DNA of 64,000 nt from Eleginops maclovinus (GCF_036324505.1 NC_086349.1:27299759-27363758); one strand, 5' to 3'. Counted from the stretch's first letter, positions 22,422 through 36,084 are shown. Notes: generated by a model not told the origin, from the sequence alone. Numbers and translations: made by a program.

Positions 22422-25400
22422 ATGCATTTTGTGAGTCCTCTCGTGTTGGTGACTTTATTTTTGTTGCTGATTGAAGCTAAGTTCTACAGACCTCTCCAGT
22501 TTAACCAGTACAAAGCTGGGCCCACTCCATACCATGAGCAGGGGAAACCCACCAGCAGACACAAGTAAGTTCAGTCTCCTTTCTCAGAAATCAAGTCTAC
22601 AACAGTTAGGATGTTTCTTTTATTGAGGAAACTGGAAGTCTAAAACCACCTTTGGTCTCTTCTCTAAGGAACCACTGCGCCTATGTGGTTGAAAAGACGG
22701 TGTCCTTCACCGTGCAGGACGGGGCAGCTCCATATGTGAAGGCCGAGTACAACAAGTGTTCCTGGGGTCAAAAATGTCCAACTCTCCAGTGAGTAAACAA
22801 CACTTCTTCTTGATATTTGTATATATTTGGGATTGACATTACTTCAGGGTGCCGGGGTGAGGTGTGTTTCTGATCGATGCTGGTTGGTCCCTCAGGTATC
22901 GTCTGATGTACAAACCGTTGTTCAAGGTGGCTCATAAGACCGTCACAGAGCTGGAGTGGCGTTGCTGTCCTGGATACTCCGGTTATGGCTGCATGGAGGG
23001 ACATCCGGTTTACCAACAGCCCATGAAAATGATGCCACCGTTTAAGGGCCCACCAATGAAAGGCCCACAGTACAAGGGACCACCAATGAAAGGCCCGCAG
23101 TACACAGGTCCCATGTCTAAGGGTCCTATGTTCAAGGGTCCACCTATTAACACCGTCATGAAGGCTAACCCATGGAGTCAGAAAGGGCCTCCCACCGGCA
23201 GCTTTAACTACCAAATGCGGCAGTTTGGGCCTCCGAGGACCTCGTCCTACCCAGAAACCTCCTTCGAGCCAGAGTCCATGCCAGAGCACCAAGGGCCAAA
23301 TCAACCAGAACACGAGGAACCACATCACACAGAACACGAGGAGCCATATCACACAGAACACGAGGAGCCATATCACACAGAACATGAGGAGCCACATCAT
23401 ACTGAGCACACCCAAGAACACGGTCAGGAACATGAGCTTGGCAGACCTGAGGATCACATCGCAGAAGAAGTCCCTGCTCCTCCCTCTGGGGGTGAACAGC
23501 CTGAAGGTGAGACCAAAGGCGTGCTCTTGTTCCTAAAAATATACCACAGATATTCTTAATCCTTAGAAAGATATAATGCAATTCTTCTTCTTCATTTATT
23601 TATTAAACAGTAAACTGTTGAGTCTGTCTAATGTTAACAGCTTTTCCTTCTCTCTTCAGGCCCGGCTGTAGACAGCGAGACCGAGGAGCGAATATATCGG
23701 ATGGAGGAGGATGTGCAGCGTCTAGACCAGGGCCTGAAGACCCTGAGCGGGACTGTGAATGGACTGGAAGAAAGTCTCCGAGCCTCGCTGAGAGAGGACG
23801 CCAACAGGATGCTGTCGGCTCTGCTCTCCGCTGCCCCCGGTCCAGCTGGCGCCTCCGGTCCGTCCACTGTCGGGTTTGTAGAGATTCCTTTGGGAGGGCC
23901 TGAAGCAGAGGGTCTGGATGGCAAAACGGTGTTTCCAGGGCTGACAGAGCTGAACGGGAGGGTGGATGAACTGAGGACGGCACTGCAGGCCAAGACATTA
24001 GAGCTGCAGGAACTCAAAGCAACTGTGACAGGACATGACGGAGCCCTGAAGAAGATGTCAGCAGGAGTTATATCAGACTCCACTCCCAGTCTTGACGGAG
24101 GTCCGCAGATAGCTATAGAGAACCTGATGGATGGCAAACTGAGTGAAGCCAGGTCGGAAATTCTTGGAGGATTTGAGATACGTGTGAAGAGCGCAGAGGA
24201 CCGATGTGAGAGAAAGCTGGGGATCTGCGTCGTCAGTGCCAGAGGGAGCAGAGCGAGAGGCAGGAGCAGATGGAGGACGCTCTGGAGGGAAGCAACACAG
24301 ACCTGAGGTCAGAGCTCAGAAACCTCCACACGCAGATCCAAGGTCTGAAGGCTTCAGGGAACTGCTCCAGTAGAGTGGGTGGGCTGGTTGAACGGGTGCA
24401 GAGCCTGGAAACATCAGTGGCAGGCCTCAACCAGTCCCAGGGGCACCTGAGGGTGGAGCTGGGCGGACACAAAGACCACATAGAGGGGATGCTGGAGGGG
24501 CGTCTGGGGTATGTGGAGGCCAAGCTCAATGTGACCGGGCAGCTTAAAAACAACAGTTCTGCAAGGAGTGTGTTCCCTGACGCAGGAAAGGGTGTGGAGG
24601 CCAGGATGGAGGGTAAGCTGCTGGCTCTGGAGGGCCGTTTAGTGATGGCGTTAGAGGAGCTGGGTAACACCACGTCCCCCGCACAGCTGGAGGGTCATGC
24701 TGTTCCTACTCTGGAGACGGAGATGGACTCCATCAGAGAGAGACTGGAAGTGGATGTGGACAGACTGCAGAGGCAACTGAGCAGCCTTGAGATTCGCTGC
24801 ACCTCTTCCTCTACTAAAACACCGTCTGGCATCCAAGGAGACTCTGCCTCCAATCTATCAGAGGAGCAGAACGTGAAGGAGGCACTGGACATGCAAGGAG
24901 ACCGTTTAAAGAGGCTCAACGTCACCCTGCAGACCGTCCTGAAGCGTCTGCACCAGCAGGAACAAGCAGAGGGAGATTATCCTGTCCAGGGGGAGCTCAC
25001 AATCCTCAAGTTCAATGTGCGCTCAGTCAACCACACCCTCAAAGACCTCCAGGACACTCTGGGGACAGTCGTCCATCAGGTGGGACAAGCCAACAGCTCC
25101 TGGCAACAGAGCGAAGCGAGTCTGGCCAAGCAGATAAAGGGCGTGGTGCAGCTGGTCGGACATCAGGCCTCCATGCTCGGTGCAGGCGAGCGCAGACTGA
25201 CCCGGGTTAAAGGGGAGCTGCAGGGGATGAGGAGGCGGCTGGCTGAGGAGGTGCGGGGCTGCCGGAGCACAGCGATGGGGGTCAGGAAAGAGGTGACGGA
25301 GGTCGGAGGACGCGTTGCCAGTGTGGAGGACCAGTGTAAGGGCCTGAATTACCTGGCAGAGGACCTAGAGAGGATCAGGGAGGAGCTGGAGAAACAGTCG

Positions 25401-25559
25401 AGCGGTCTACTGGTGCAAGTCAACGGGACGCTCTCCAGCCACGCTCAGCAGCTGTTGGAGCTCAGGGGGGAAGTCAGAAACTGCACCGCCCAGCTGGAGC
25501 CAATGCAACACAGGTCAGAGCCGGAGCTGGTGCGAGGAGACACCTTCGCTTTGAATTAG
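22422..25559 (+). CDS. emilin3: EMILIN-family extracellular matrix glycoprotein (EMILIN-3-like)
   Basis: Four exons join in phase: 22422-22564, 22669-22788, 22896-23506 and 23660-25559. The product has a signal peptide (residues 1-20). A cysteine-rich EMI domain follows at about 49-120, starting NHCAYVVEKT and ending WRCCPGYSGYGC. Next come a Pro/Gly/Lys stretch of repeated MKGPQYKGPP type units, an acidic His-rich repeat (EHEEPYHTEH type, about 220-265) and a long heptad-like coiled-coil region with many N-glycosylation sites. The end carries RGD seven residues from the C-terminus. There is no gC1q domain, which separates EMILIN-3 from EMILIN-1, EMILIN-2 and the multimerins. About 924 residues if the frame is continuous, longer than human EMILIN-3 (about 766). 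The frame shifts at a GGGG run (24219-24222): upstream it would stop at 24306, while coding continues in the next frame from about 24221, as if one G were missing. Read as an assembly or sequencing indel, or a real frameshift allele. EMILINs are secreted and assemble by trimerisation and EMI-domain contacts. Human EMILIN3 is next to CHD6, not visible here. Confidence 0.85.
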
Positions 25560-25980
25560 CTCAGTTCATGCGGACAATATGCTTCAAAATGAATGAAAAA
25601 GGGGAAAATACTCTGCAGGTGTAGTGGGGGTCCACTAAAACTCCTTCATTTGAATTGTAAAATACAAAGGTTTTGAACCTGCACTGAAATGAGGACGGTT
25701 TTAGTTGATCACAGAATGAAATAAAGACAGAAATGGCAGCTGCACTAACAACACAACATCGTGGTGGATCACAAAGGTGCTAGACTTACCTCTCGTGTTG
25801 CTGTTCTGTTTGTTTGTATGACCGGTTGTTTACATGTTTAGGTTTTTGTATTGATTTTTCTTTGTATACACGATATTATGTTTTTATATGGTTTCAGTTC
25901 TTGAGTATTCTTTTCTATTCTGATTGTAATTCTGCACCAAATGTTGGTTTAATGTCCAGGAGTTTCAATACTGACAATCA

Positions 25981-25986
25981 AATAAA
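25981..25986 (+). terminator. Polyadenylation signal of emilin3
   Basis: AATAAA about 420 bases after the stop codon, the first good signal in the AT-rich 3' UTR. Confidence 0.6.
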
Positions 25987-28900
25987 CAAGTTTCTTTAAA
26001 ACTCGTGTTTTCTTGGTGAACAGAAGTCCAGAAGAAGTGTTGAATACTTATAGAAAGTGTGTTAAGGACTTGAGAAACTATACGTGTTTAACTTCAGGGA
26101 TTATGGGTTTTTAGGAGGAAATGATTGGCACAAACATCCTAGAGGTTTCCATTGAAACACATTTCCTAAGAGGTCTTCACCGCAGGAAACAAACACAAAT
26201 CAATGGAAACAAACAAATGTCCCCATACTAGTCTCCCCTTTCAGAGCGTGGTTAAACTTCCTCCTGTAAAGCAAACCCTGCCCCCCAGGCACTGTACATA
26301 TGGCAGCCCACTGCTCCTAACACCAGGATGGATCCGATGCAGAGGGTACATTTCCCCCCTGTGGGACCAGTAAGGGTTCCTTCTTCTTAACTTGCCCTCA
26401 TTATCTATGCGGGGGAAGGCTGTTCCAAAAGGAAATCTTAGTATAGAAAACTTGAAACACTGCATGGTATAATGCACGCTCTTAAGCTGGCTTCCAACCA
26501 TTTCAATTTGATATATTCTGGGTTCTTGTGAGTGATATTTAAGAAATGGTTGAGCTTTAGTTGATGCAGAGACGAGGAGAAACCACAAGATGGCAACAGA
26601 GAAGCATTAATCCGGTAAGGCAGCTTGACACAACTTTAACAATGATCAGGCAGAGTTTAAATTACAGTGAGTCTTCCAATTAGGTATATGGGAACAGCCC
26701 TCGCATGCCAGAGGAAATATTCAATTAGTCATAATTGCTAAGGTGAGAAAGACAGAGTAGCAGCAAGAGTAGCATTTAATCCCCCCTCTATAAATCTGCC
26801 AGCCCGGCCGACTGAGCTCCTCATTGGACCTAACAATAGGGCGATAGGTGACTTTGCTTATAACCCTCACCTGTCATTTCCCGCTCCCCTGACGGACAAA
26901 CACCTATTAAAATGACAGCTCTGTGGGAGATGAGCCCACTGCTGCGTGAAAACGCTTTAACCCCAGACATATGGGGAATAACAACCACAGAGACACCAGG
27001 GAGGAAGGAGCAGGGCAGGCAGAAAGGAAGGAGACTGTAATGATGCGGGCTCCTGTACAGAAAGGGAGAGCAAGAGGCCTCCTGTGATGGGTGGCAGTCC
27101 TTCCATTTCCACAATGGGATTCCTGACTCTATTATCAATTGAAGACCTATTAAATGAAGGCAACGCATAAATATAAAAGCAGTTTCATTCCTCTGGGACT
27201 TCAACAGCTCAACTTGTACAAAAAATGTAAATACTGTGACATGATGATGAGCAACATGTGATTTTAAAAACATTGGTATTTAATGTGATTTTACTACAAA
27301 TCTCCCAATAGTGCTTGACTTTGACTTTGTGTTTAGGGTTAAAATAAATATATTAAATTCCCTAATTTAAAGTTGAATTCATTTTCTAACAAAGCTTAGC
27401 TGATAAAGCCCAATAACTTATTTACACAGCCAGCGGGAAATGGACCCTTCATTTTCCCCCTCATCATCAGAAATCTGAGGCTCCTGTTTTTAGGGATGAG
27501 CTGCACAGAATACAGCCTCCAGAGAGCTGAGATTTAGACTGTTTTCTTAAAGCATATTCAATCATCAAGAATAATTAACGTACATTTGATTGATTTTGCT
27601 AACTTATAACTTAACTTGTGAGACCATATACCTTATGAAGACGGATAAAGACGTTGTGAACACATTCAGATCCCCATTCTACACACAGCCACACAGATAA
27701 CCGACCACATTGTGTCCCCTCTGCATCCCCCCCGTATGTTCACACCTCAGTCGCGCTCAGACAGCAGCACATTAATCTTCTTTGTTTCCAGGAAGATACT
27801 TTAACAGGAAGGGCAGTCAGGGGAGGGGGGGGGGGGTTCTTTGGTAGATGTGTCTCCAGAGTCTCTTTCCTGCTCGATCATGTATCTGAGTCTGATTTGT
27901 GCTGCAGCTCACACACTGTCACCGGACCAGGTTTCCACCCCGATGACAGAAGGAGAAGCCGGCAGAGAGACAGAGGACGGAGGACGGAGTAAACAGAGGC
28001 TCTGGAAATGTGAATCATCCTATAATGTCCTCTGTGGAAAGTCTGGGGTGGAAGTTTGTCCTCATTACAGTGACGTCCGGACAGCAGACAGTGTGCATTA
28101 CAGCGGAGGGAGCCCAGGAGACACGGACTTTAAATGAAAGTCTCTTAGGAACGACCTCCAGGATTCAACACTTCTCCAGAAGCAGAAGCTTTGTCCTCCA
28201 ATCTGAACGAGGGGTTGGGGAAGTTGTACTCAAAACATTCACAAAACATCATGAAATGAACCATTAGGGGATAGTAGGCATTAAATCTTACCTCATCTTG
28301 CTGCCAATACCACGCTGCTTTGTGTTTGGAGACATCAGTGGTGAGGGTGCATGGTGCCAGAGCCGAATGATATGTATTGCAAACACTAACGCAGCACGAT
28401 GCATTGTTGCCGGGTTGTTCTTGATCAAATCTGAAGCAGAATATTTATATTTATGTGTATATAAAAACCTTGATGTCTTTGCTGCGTGACGATCACAGAT
28501 GGATTATTAAAGGAACTAAACTACAATTTATCTCAAAGTGGAGGGTAGAGTAAGACAAGGGTAGCCGAGAGAGGGGAAATCTTCCACAAAATCTAATGAC
28601 ACACATATCTCTGGACTCATTACACGCTGCGTTGATGTGGAGTGTGTAAGAACAATGTTTTGTCACCTAGCGTTCTAATTTGACCATCCACTCAGTAAAT
28701 TACCAATGTTTATGTGAGTGATTCATGCAAATCTGCATCAGCATGCATCCCCAGCATCAGAGGGATAAACGCTGCTAGCTGTGGGCACTGGACGGCTGTT
28801 AGGAGCACGATGCTCTCAGATTTTCAGCAGGCACTCATTTCCTTCCTGCTGGTTTTAATCAGCGTGAATAAATACATAAAGAATACCTTTTTTGGTGTGC

Positions 28901-29564
28901 TATTTTCCTTTAAAACCCCTTTAAAACAGCAAAGGGAGAACCCCATTAGGTCGTCTATAACAGCTCTCTAGATGAATCCTGCAACGACAACACAGACCTT
29001 TTAGTGCTATTGATTTTCTTACCTCACGTTTGGCTTGGAAATCAATAGACACATTTAAATTGTCACCTCTTCATCTGCGTTTGTGATTGCATAAACGATG
29101 CCGCAGACAGGAAATATAACGTAGGGCCCTCTCACTTGTAAAGGCATCTTTTATTTAAGTTCAATTTGCATCCTCACTGGGCCTTTGACCAGTTAAGCTT
29201 CGATCCATATAGATGGAAGAAGAAGCTGAATAATCAGGACGTTGATGAGTCGATATATAAAGTCTTTGTGAGTCAGGGTTTCACTGAGGGACCGCTAATG
29301 GTGTCAACCAAGAACACAGCAAAGCTAGCATCAGGTTCATTAGTTCTCAGCCTCCGTAAGTGGCTGAAAAGCAGAACTAACAGACCTGTTCTCAGAAAGA
29401 GCAGTCGATCAATTTTCATTTGAGTTGAGTTGAATTAAAATGAACCACTCCGTGTTTCCTAAAACTCATCACGATATTCTGATGATTGCTTTCAGCTGGA
29501 GGACGGATTGAAGTGCTGGATTACAACTGTTTCCTCCAAACTGTGTCAGAGAGAGTCTAACATT
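25987..29564. other. Intergenic region after emilin3
   Basis: No coding exon recognised. It contains a degraded SINE piece (26282-26385) and a poly-G run near 27823-27836. Confidence 0.4.
26282..26385 (+). mobile_element. Diverged S1-type SINE fragment
   Basis: GCCCACTGCTCCTAACACCA followed by GGATGGATCCGATGCAGAGG resembles the body of the SINE at 18109. Head and tail are missing. Confidence 0.45.
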
Positions 29565-30088
29565 TATACCAGGGCTTTTTTATAGTATAATACAGCATGA
29601 GGCGCTGACGCATGTCCGGTCTAAATGAAGCCACGCCCACTTCCAGGTGAACATCCTGCATTAAAATAATCGTCTTAAAGCTGTGAGTCATATATCGCTC
29701 CTCCAACAACAAATAGATCCAGAGCTCTGGTTCCTTTACTTCCTCTCCAGAAAAAAGGAGAGTAAAAGAAAGGATCAGAAATCTCAGTCTCAGTGTCAGC
29801 CTGCTGCCTGCCACTCGTCCCCCGGCAGACCCACCGGACATCCATCCCCTATTTACTCTCCGTAAGCTGTCTCTGCCGGCTGACCAGACATCTGACCCCA
29901 TCTCCATATCTCTGGACTCAGTAAACCCTTTCTGACCAACAGAGATATTGTTTTCGGGCAGCACTTTAACATTTTACAGGGAGAATCTGCATTTTGGGGT
30001 TTGAGGGAGCAGAGACCCCAGTGAGGGAGCAGAGACCCCAGTGAGGGAGCAGAGACCCTGATACTGGTTTAAACTAAACCCTGATGTC
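29565..30088 (+). repeat. Dispersed repeat family R1, copy 2
   Basis: Longest copy of the family also found at 9505 (inverted), 57140 and partly 39078. Near its end a 20-bp phrase (AGTGAGGGAGCAGAGACCCC) is tandemly repeated, about 30004-30058, which the other copies lack. Confidence 0.75.
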
Positions 30089-31228
30089 ATATAGCAAAAG
30101 TGGGTTTTAAGAAGACAGTAGGCCCAATTTGGTTTTTGATCCCATTTCACTTATCAAATGTGTCAGAATGTTGGAGTAGTTCATTAGAGCAACAGCTGCT
30201 TTAAAACCAGAGCAGTTTTACTTCACGTGTAAAAGACTCTCATTATTCTTCTTTCATATTATTCAGTGGCAAGAATCCAGCCGCAGCAGTGATTGATATG
30301 CAGGCAGATTCATTCTGTAGCCCGGTGACTTGAAACCCTCCCCTCAAAGGAAGGGCTCCGGTAACTGTAGTGTGCAGAATTTCAATTTCAGATCATATTA
30401 TTCTTACTGGATGGTAGAAAAGCTGCACATACCCATTTATTCAGGCCTAGACCAAACCCTTTATGTGGAAATCAGCAACCATTTGTTAAACTGAACATCA
30501 TCGTTCATTTGGAGTTGTGCTTTTGTCCATCTGATGAATCTTAGTGTAATGCTTCCTTCGTTTGAGCTCTGATTTTGGTCCCAATCAACTCCTGAGATAC
30601 CATCTGTGTTTTTAGCTGCTTAATGCTCCAATCCGTCCACCCGTTACACCCTGACTGTGTGCAGTTTGCTGCCGTACAGTGCTTGTTAAGAGTTCTTGGT
30701 GCTGGAGGAGAACACACTGTAAGAGCAGTGAGGGTGAACCACAACAGTTGCTGGACTGACAGAAAAACAATGAGCTGATCTCATTATAAACCCCCACAAC
30801 GCGCAGACATACAGCTCCCTCTTTGAGTCTTACGTGCACATTTGAGAGGGTGTGTTGATGCTTATTATACACGCATGACAACTCAACAAAAGCAGAATCT
30901 GCTTCTTCAGGAAATCCTATTGTTATCTGGATGCAGCGCGACATGATGTGGACACACAGCACCATAAATCTGCAGCCAGAGGCACCGTTTGTGCTTTTAA
31001 CAGTTAATTAGTGCGATGATGACAGAGAACAAAGGTAGGAACAGCTCCAGGAGGCATTTTAAGTGACCACATTTATCCAACGCTATTTAAGTCTACAGTA
31101 TTTCATGATGCAAGTGCTTACATCATATCTTTAGGGGGGTAAAGGAGCGTTGTATTCATCCCATTCACGAACAAAGCACGAAGCGATTCTTTCGAAGTTG
31201 GAGAGGAGGCTTTTGATTAACTGGCATA

Positions 31229-31230
<2 letters not shown>
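30089..31230. other. Intergenic, no features recognised
   Basis: Nothing supported. Confidence 0.4.

Positions 31231-31231
<1 letters not shown>

Positions 31232-31318
<87 letters not shown>
31232..31318. repeat. (TG)n microsatellite
   Basis: About 87 bp of TG dinucleotides. Confidence 0.97.
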
Positions 31319-31321
<3 letters not shown>

Positions 31322-33419
31322 TGTGCGTGTGTCCTGTAATGTAATGAATGGAAGTGGAGAGCTGTGTTTGATGTCTCTGAGCTCTGGTGGCACACAGACT
31401 AAATAACTCATTTTTCCGTTGTTTGGATGAACTGAAGGAAAGCTATATGCAGTCTAAAGCAGGCGTGATTATACACAATAACCAGGTGAATAAAGCTCCC
31501 ATCTGTGCACTAAACATGACACTGACATGCAAGGCACATTTCAAGGGCATGGAAACCCCCCCCCCTCGGGTCTTTAACGAGGAAGAACCCTTGAACAGAA
31601 CCAGCTCTGGGTCGATGATCTGCCTCAACTGGGACACAAAGTACAGCTCCAGTCCTGCAGGAATTTCATCATAAATCAAAGCAAGGTTTCATAAAAATTG
31701 AGCGGAAGAGGGCTCCTCTATATCAGAGGTTTAATAAAGCAGGACGGGGGGCTTCCAGCTACATGTATATCACGAACACTGTGACATTAGTTATTACATG
31801 AGTCATCAACAGAATATCACGGAGAGCAGACTCAGTGTACGTCTCGGTGTAATTGGATTTCTTATGTTTCTTCCCAAATCTCCCAGTCAGAAAATAACAA
31901 AAGCCTTAGGACACATCGTTCTTGTATTTGGAAAAGGAAGTTAAACAGCAAAAAGCTTTATTGGTTTAATTTCTAAAATATAATTATCCACCTACTGGCA
32001 TCCTATAGGGGTTGAGGGCCGGGGGTTAGTCTCAACCTTTGACCTCCTCTATTTTAAAACTACCAAACAAATTGTTGAAGAGAAATATAATTTAAAGTCC
32101 TTACGATACAAATGATGTGCAAATGGATTGATTAGATGAGATTGTGCTGGTGAAATGGAAGGGTTGACCTTCTCTGGGCACTAAAGGAAAAGTCTCCACA
32201 GTCATTATTGGATATTTCAGTCTGAACCACGCTGACGGTCTTTGGGAACTGAGGGGAAATAATTGCGCTCATGCTCACGTTTCCTCCCGCTGTGACGACG
32301 TCCTTCCTGCTGCCGTCTCCCACTGGGGGGATTTCACACTCCAGCAGACCACTGGCTGTGTGAAGTGTTGGAGCGAGGGCCCTGTGAGGACCAGGCGCCG
32401 GTGCAGGGGTCTTCACATGACAGCGCTGCTCTTTGCAGCTTCCTGACAGCCCTGCAGCCCGCGCTCCCTAAAGCAGCTTTCCCTGACCGTCAGTCAGAGC
32501 GCGGCTCACTGCAGGGCCGGGACGATAAGGCACCATGACTCAGCGCTTCAGGAGCTGCTCGATGCTTCTTAACAACACGGCATTCACTGTGTGACCAAGG
32601 AGGACTCCTTATTTTCTTTAAGCTACTCAGGAAGTTTGAACTGGTTATGAAAAATTCTGAATGTAATACGGACGCCTTTACATAAGCAGACAGGACCTTC
32701 AACAGAAAGAGTGGCTATTTTGAGATATTTAAAATGCCTGCAGCTCGGTACATCCCCCCCCCCCACATCAGAGGAATTCATTTACAGCAGGAGGAGCCTA
32801 AACATCAGGCTGCATGAAGGAGGACATTATTAAACTCACACACTGTGGCTTTCTGCATCGAGGGTTCTCTGACCGACAACAGCGGTACAGTCTGGAGGTG
32901 GATGGTGTTGAAGCAGCGTGGGATTATTGGCGCTCCTTTGGTTAGGGTTCATTCAGTGCTCATGGTTCAGGAGGTTTTTATTGGTAAACGCCGTTCTGCA
33001 GGCGCTAACGTTAGCTCAGCTTGTTTCTGAGGACTTCCGATCACTGAAATACTTCATCTGGTGCTAAAAAGCACACAGAGGTAAAAAGTGTAGGTACAAA
33101 TGTGGCTTGAAATTGGATTAAAAGTCCATTTATGACTTTAGTATTGCTCCAAACATTTCAGATGATGTTAGCCTTCACAGTGCCGGCGCTAAGGGGGGGC
33201 ATTCGAGGGCCGTGCCCCCCCTAGCGGTCATTGATGCCCCTCCTACCAGCTGTGAAGCATATTCTCGATCTGTCACAATCGACTATAATTGACGCTGAGT
33301 TCGAAGTTGCTAAAGAGTTTTTAATGTCACAAAAGCAAGCCAGCTGCTATATCTCAACTGTTACAGGATGTGTATTTTGGGTATTTTGTAAATTGTGTCA
33401 TTTTTAGTTTCATATCTTT
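31319..33419. other. Intergenic, no features recognised
   Basis: A minus-strand open frame at 32132-32416 has no recognisable motif or splice context and is not called. Confidence 0.4.
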
Positions 33420-33530
33420 AATATTTGTAATGCTTCTTGGGTAATATTAAGCTGTCTTTGTCTCTGTTCAGGCTGGAACAAAAGCAAATGTCCCCTCTGT
33501 GGGACGAATAAAGGTTCTGACTCTGATGGT
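33420..33530 (+). mobile_element. Possible 3' end of a LINE or SINE
   Basis: Contains CCCCTCTGTGGGACGAATAA followed by AGGTTCTGACTCTGATGG, the kind of tail that ends several fish non-LTR elements. No coding part is attached. Confidence 0.35.
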
Positions 33531-35471
33531 GCTGTCTCCCATTTCGTCTCCCTGAGCTTTGGAGCTATATCAGGGTCAAAAGTTTTGATCATTCAAAAGA
33601 ATACCATTTATTTGAAAGGATCGTTGACCCTGGAAACACGGCAGAGGGAGGGCTGTCACTCAGCATGCCACGCTACTCTATGGTAAGCCCCGCCCCCCAA
33701 GCAAGAACAGTGTCACAAGTGTGAAATCTAAAACAAAGGTTGCGGACCTGAACCAAAATAATATTCAAATATTTGTCCACATGGGGCGCGGTACAAAAGT
33801 AAAGTTCTGGTCGTTGCTTTAACTGGCTGTGGCATTCATTTTAGAATGAAGCACAGCAGAAATATCATTCCCCTGACAAACCATGCGTCAAACGATTTGT
33901 GGTTGTTATTGCACACTAACATCATCGTATATTAGCAGCAAGAGAAATCCCTGAGCAGAATAATGAACAAGCCGTTTGATATCCGAGTCCCACCATCACA
34001 CATTTCATTATCACTTCCACACTGCGAGGTTTCATTTTTGAATCACACACTGCAATAATAATGTTCTCCAATCTAATTCACAGAGAACATCTTCACAATG
34101 TTAAAGCGGATCAATACCCCCCTGACAAAACACAGAAGCGTGTTCCCTGTGCTTCATGCTCTGAAGAGCGCCCTCTAATGTGTATTGCATTAATAAATAG
34201 ATCTCGGCTTCTCTCAATCAGAAAACTGGACTAAGAACAGCCAGTCTTTGACGCTCTGTCTCCCTCCAACACAACCCACCCCTCAACGGCATCGTGCCTG
34301 GAAGAAAGAGGCCCTTACTTCCCAGCTCTGAATTAAAGTAAAAGCCAACGTCTCCAGATCAGGCTTTAATTCCGACACACTTTCATACATCTTCTCCACT
34401 CTCAAATGTTTACGTTTGTTGAGCTTCTCCGGCAGCAAACGCAAAGAGATTGTGGAGCTCTTCAGCTTCCACAGAGCCTAAAAAGGAGCATATAAAGAGC
34501 TGCAGTGATGCATATTTTTGAAGGTGAACACAGAAGTTAACATCACAAAGAATAGGACTTTTCTGTAGTGCAGCAAATTAGATGAGGCTCAAGCCTTGTC
34601 CTTCAGCTAATGATTTAAGGGATCAAAGATCCGGCATTGTGCACTGACTGTGAGACCGATCACTGCACCATAGTTAATTAGATATAAAGGGTCATTGTGT
34701 AGGTTACAATTTTATGACAGCCAACTCCACTACTGAGAATGGCAAGTTCAGTTTTAGAAACCTAAAGCTGGTTGCTCGTTAGATGATCATTTCAAGAAGA
34801 CAATGATGAGCCGCGCTGCAGAGAGAAAGCTGCCTGTCAACGTGTTCGTTAAGATAACTGAACAACAGGCTAGTTCTAATAAAACCAGTCCCCTAAATAG
34901 ACCTGTCCATAACCCTAAACCCATTCTTTAAATCGATGAGAGGGGATGTAATACACTGAGAACCCACTGGACAGAATGACTGGAGAGATTTTAATTGGTT
35001 GGACTCCAACAGATTGTCCCGATCAAATTGGGTTAACACCAGCTGATGGAAGCACTGGTTCAGGGGTCCCCCCCCCCCCCCCCCCAGGCATGACTCAATC
35101 ATGTCATTCACCTTTAAAGGAGGCAACAAATCAAAGTGTAGGGATGGTGGGAAAGTAGTGATGGATAGAAAGGGGGGGAGTTTGATTCAGAGTGACACTC
35201 AGAGCTGGCCAGTATTACGCTGATCCCTCTCACTCTCCCTTTCTTCCTCCCTCCCTCTCCCTCTCTCTCCTGATGTTACAGTGGATATTGTTCAGTGCTT
35301 CTCCACGTAGATGATGAGTGCATGAGCCGTATTAGAGTCCACCTCTCTGGCTGTGTGCAAGTGTCTTTAGGAGGAGGATGATACCCTAAACCGGACTTTC
35401 TCCCCTTTTTCTCTCACTCTCTCTGTCTGTGTGTCTCCTCTCCGGTGTTTCCTGCTCTACACCTGGCCTCC
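33531..35471. other. Intergenic with a poly-C run
   Basis: No gene recognised. An 18-nt C-run lies near 35069-35086 and a pyrimidine-rich stretch at 35225-35270. Confidence 0.4.
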
Positions 35472-35509
35472 ATGAGTTTAACTAAGGACAATCAACCCCT
35501 CCCTGGAAG
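35472..35509 (+). other. Possible first coding exon of an unknown gene
   Basis: ATG at 35472 is followed by 12 codons (MSLTKDNQPLPG) and a strong donor, AG|GTAAGT, at 35510. Joining it to the opsin exon at 42570 would break the opsin frame, so if real it belongs to another transcript or is a 5' UTR exon. No downstream partner was found. Confidence 0.2.
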
Positions 35510-36084
35510 GTAAGTGGCACAGCAGGGGGACTTTTCTGTTTCCAGTAAGAGCTTGATGATGATGCTTTGGTATCATCATCAAGGTCTGATATTTCTTGTT
35601 GTATTTCCTGTGCGAAGGTATGGCAGTGTATTCTCACTCGAGTGTCCTTCTGACAGGATAACATCTGGAGTGTTTGCTGAGACTCAGTCAGGGTTCAGAC
35701 ACTGAGACTCTGAAGGGAGAGAGCGGATTGTCTGGCTGCTGATGAAATGAAGGCACAGAAAGCCACTGTGAGGGCTCTCTGTCACTTTAATGACTGTTTT
35801 TAGGACTGGATCTCCGGCTGCTTATCACGCTGGGTTTGTCTGCACGTGCGCCTGAATGCATGGACTCCCGTTTCTGTTTACCTATTATCTGTTTGTGACT
35901 CCCACCCCCCAACAGAGGATCATCACGTGTGATTATGATGCCAGATTGAGATATGTTTCTGTAGGATGAAACAGGAGGGAGAACGACCTTCATCTGGACC
36001 TCTGGGTCAGAGAAGGGATGAAAAACAGCTGTCCATGGGAACACGGTTACCCCTCAGTGACACACAGCTTTACCCCCACCCCCA

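Noticed and set aside
32132..32416. 94-residue minus-strand frame, Pro- and Ser-rich
   Set aside because: No motif, no clear splice sites, no neighbour exon.
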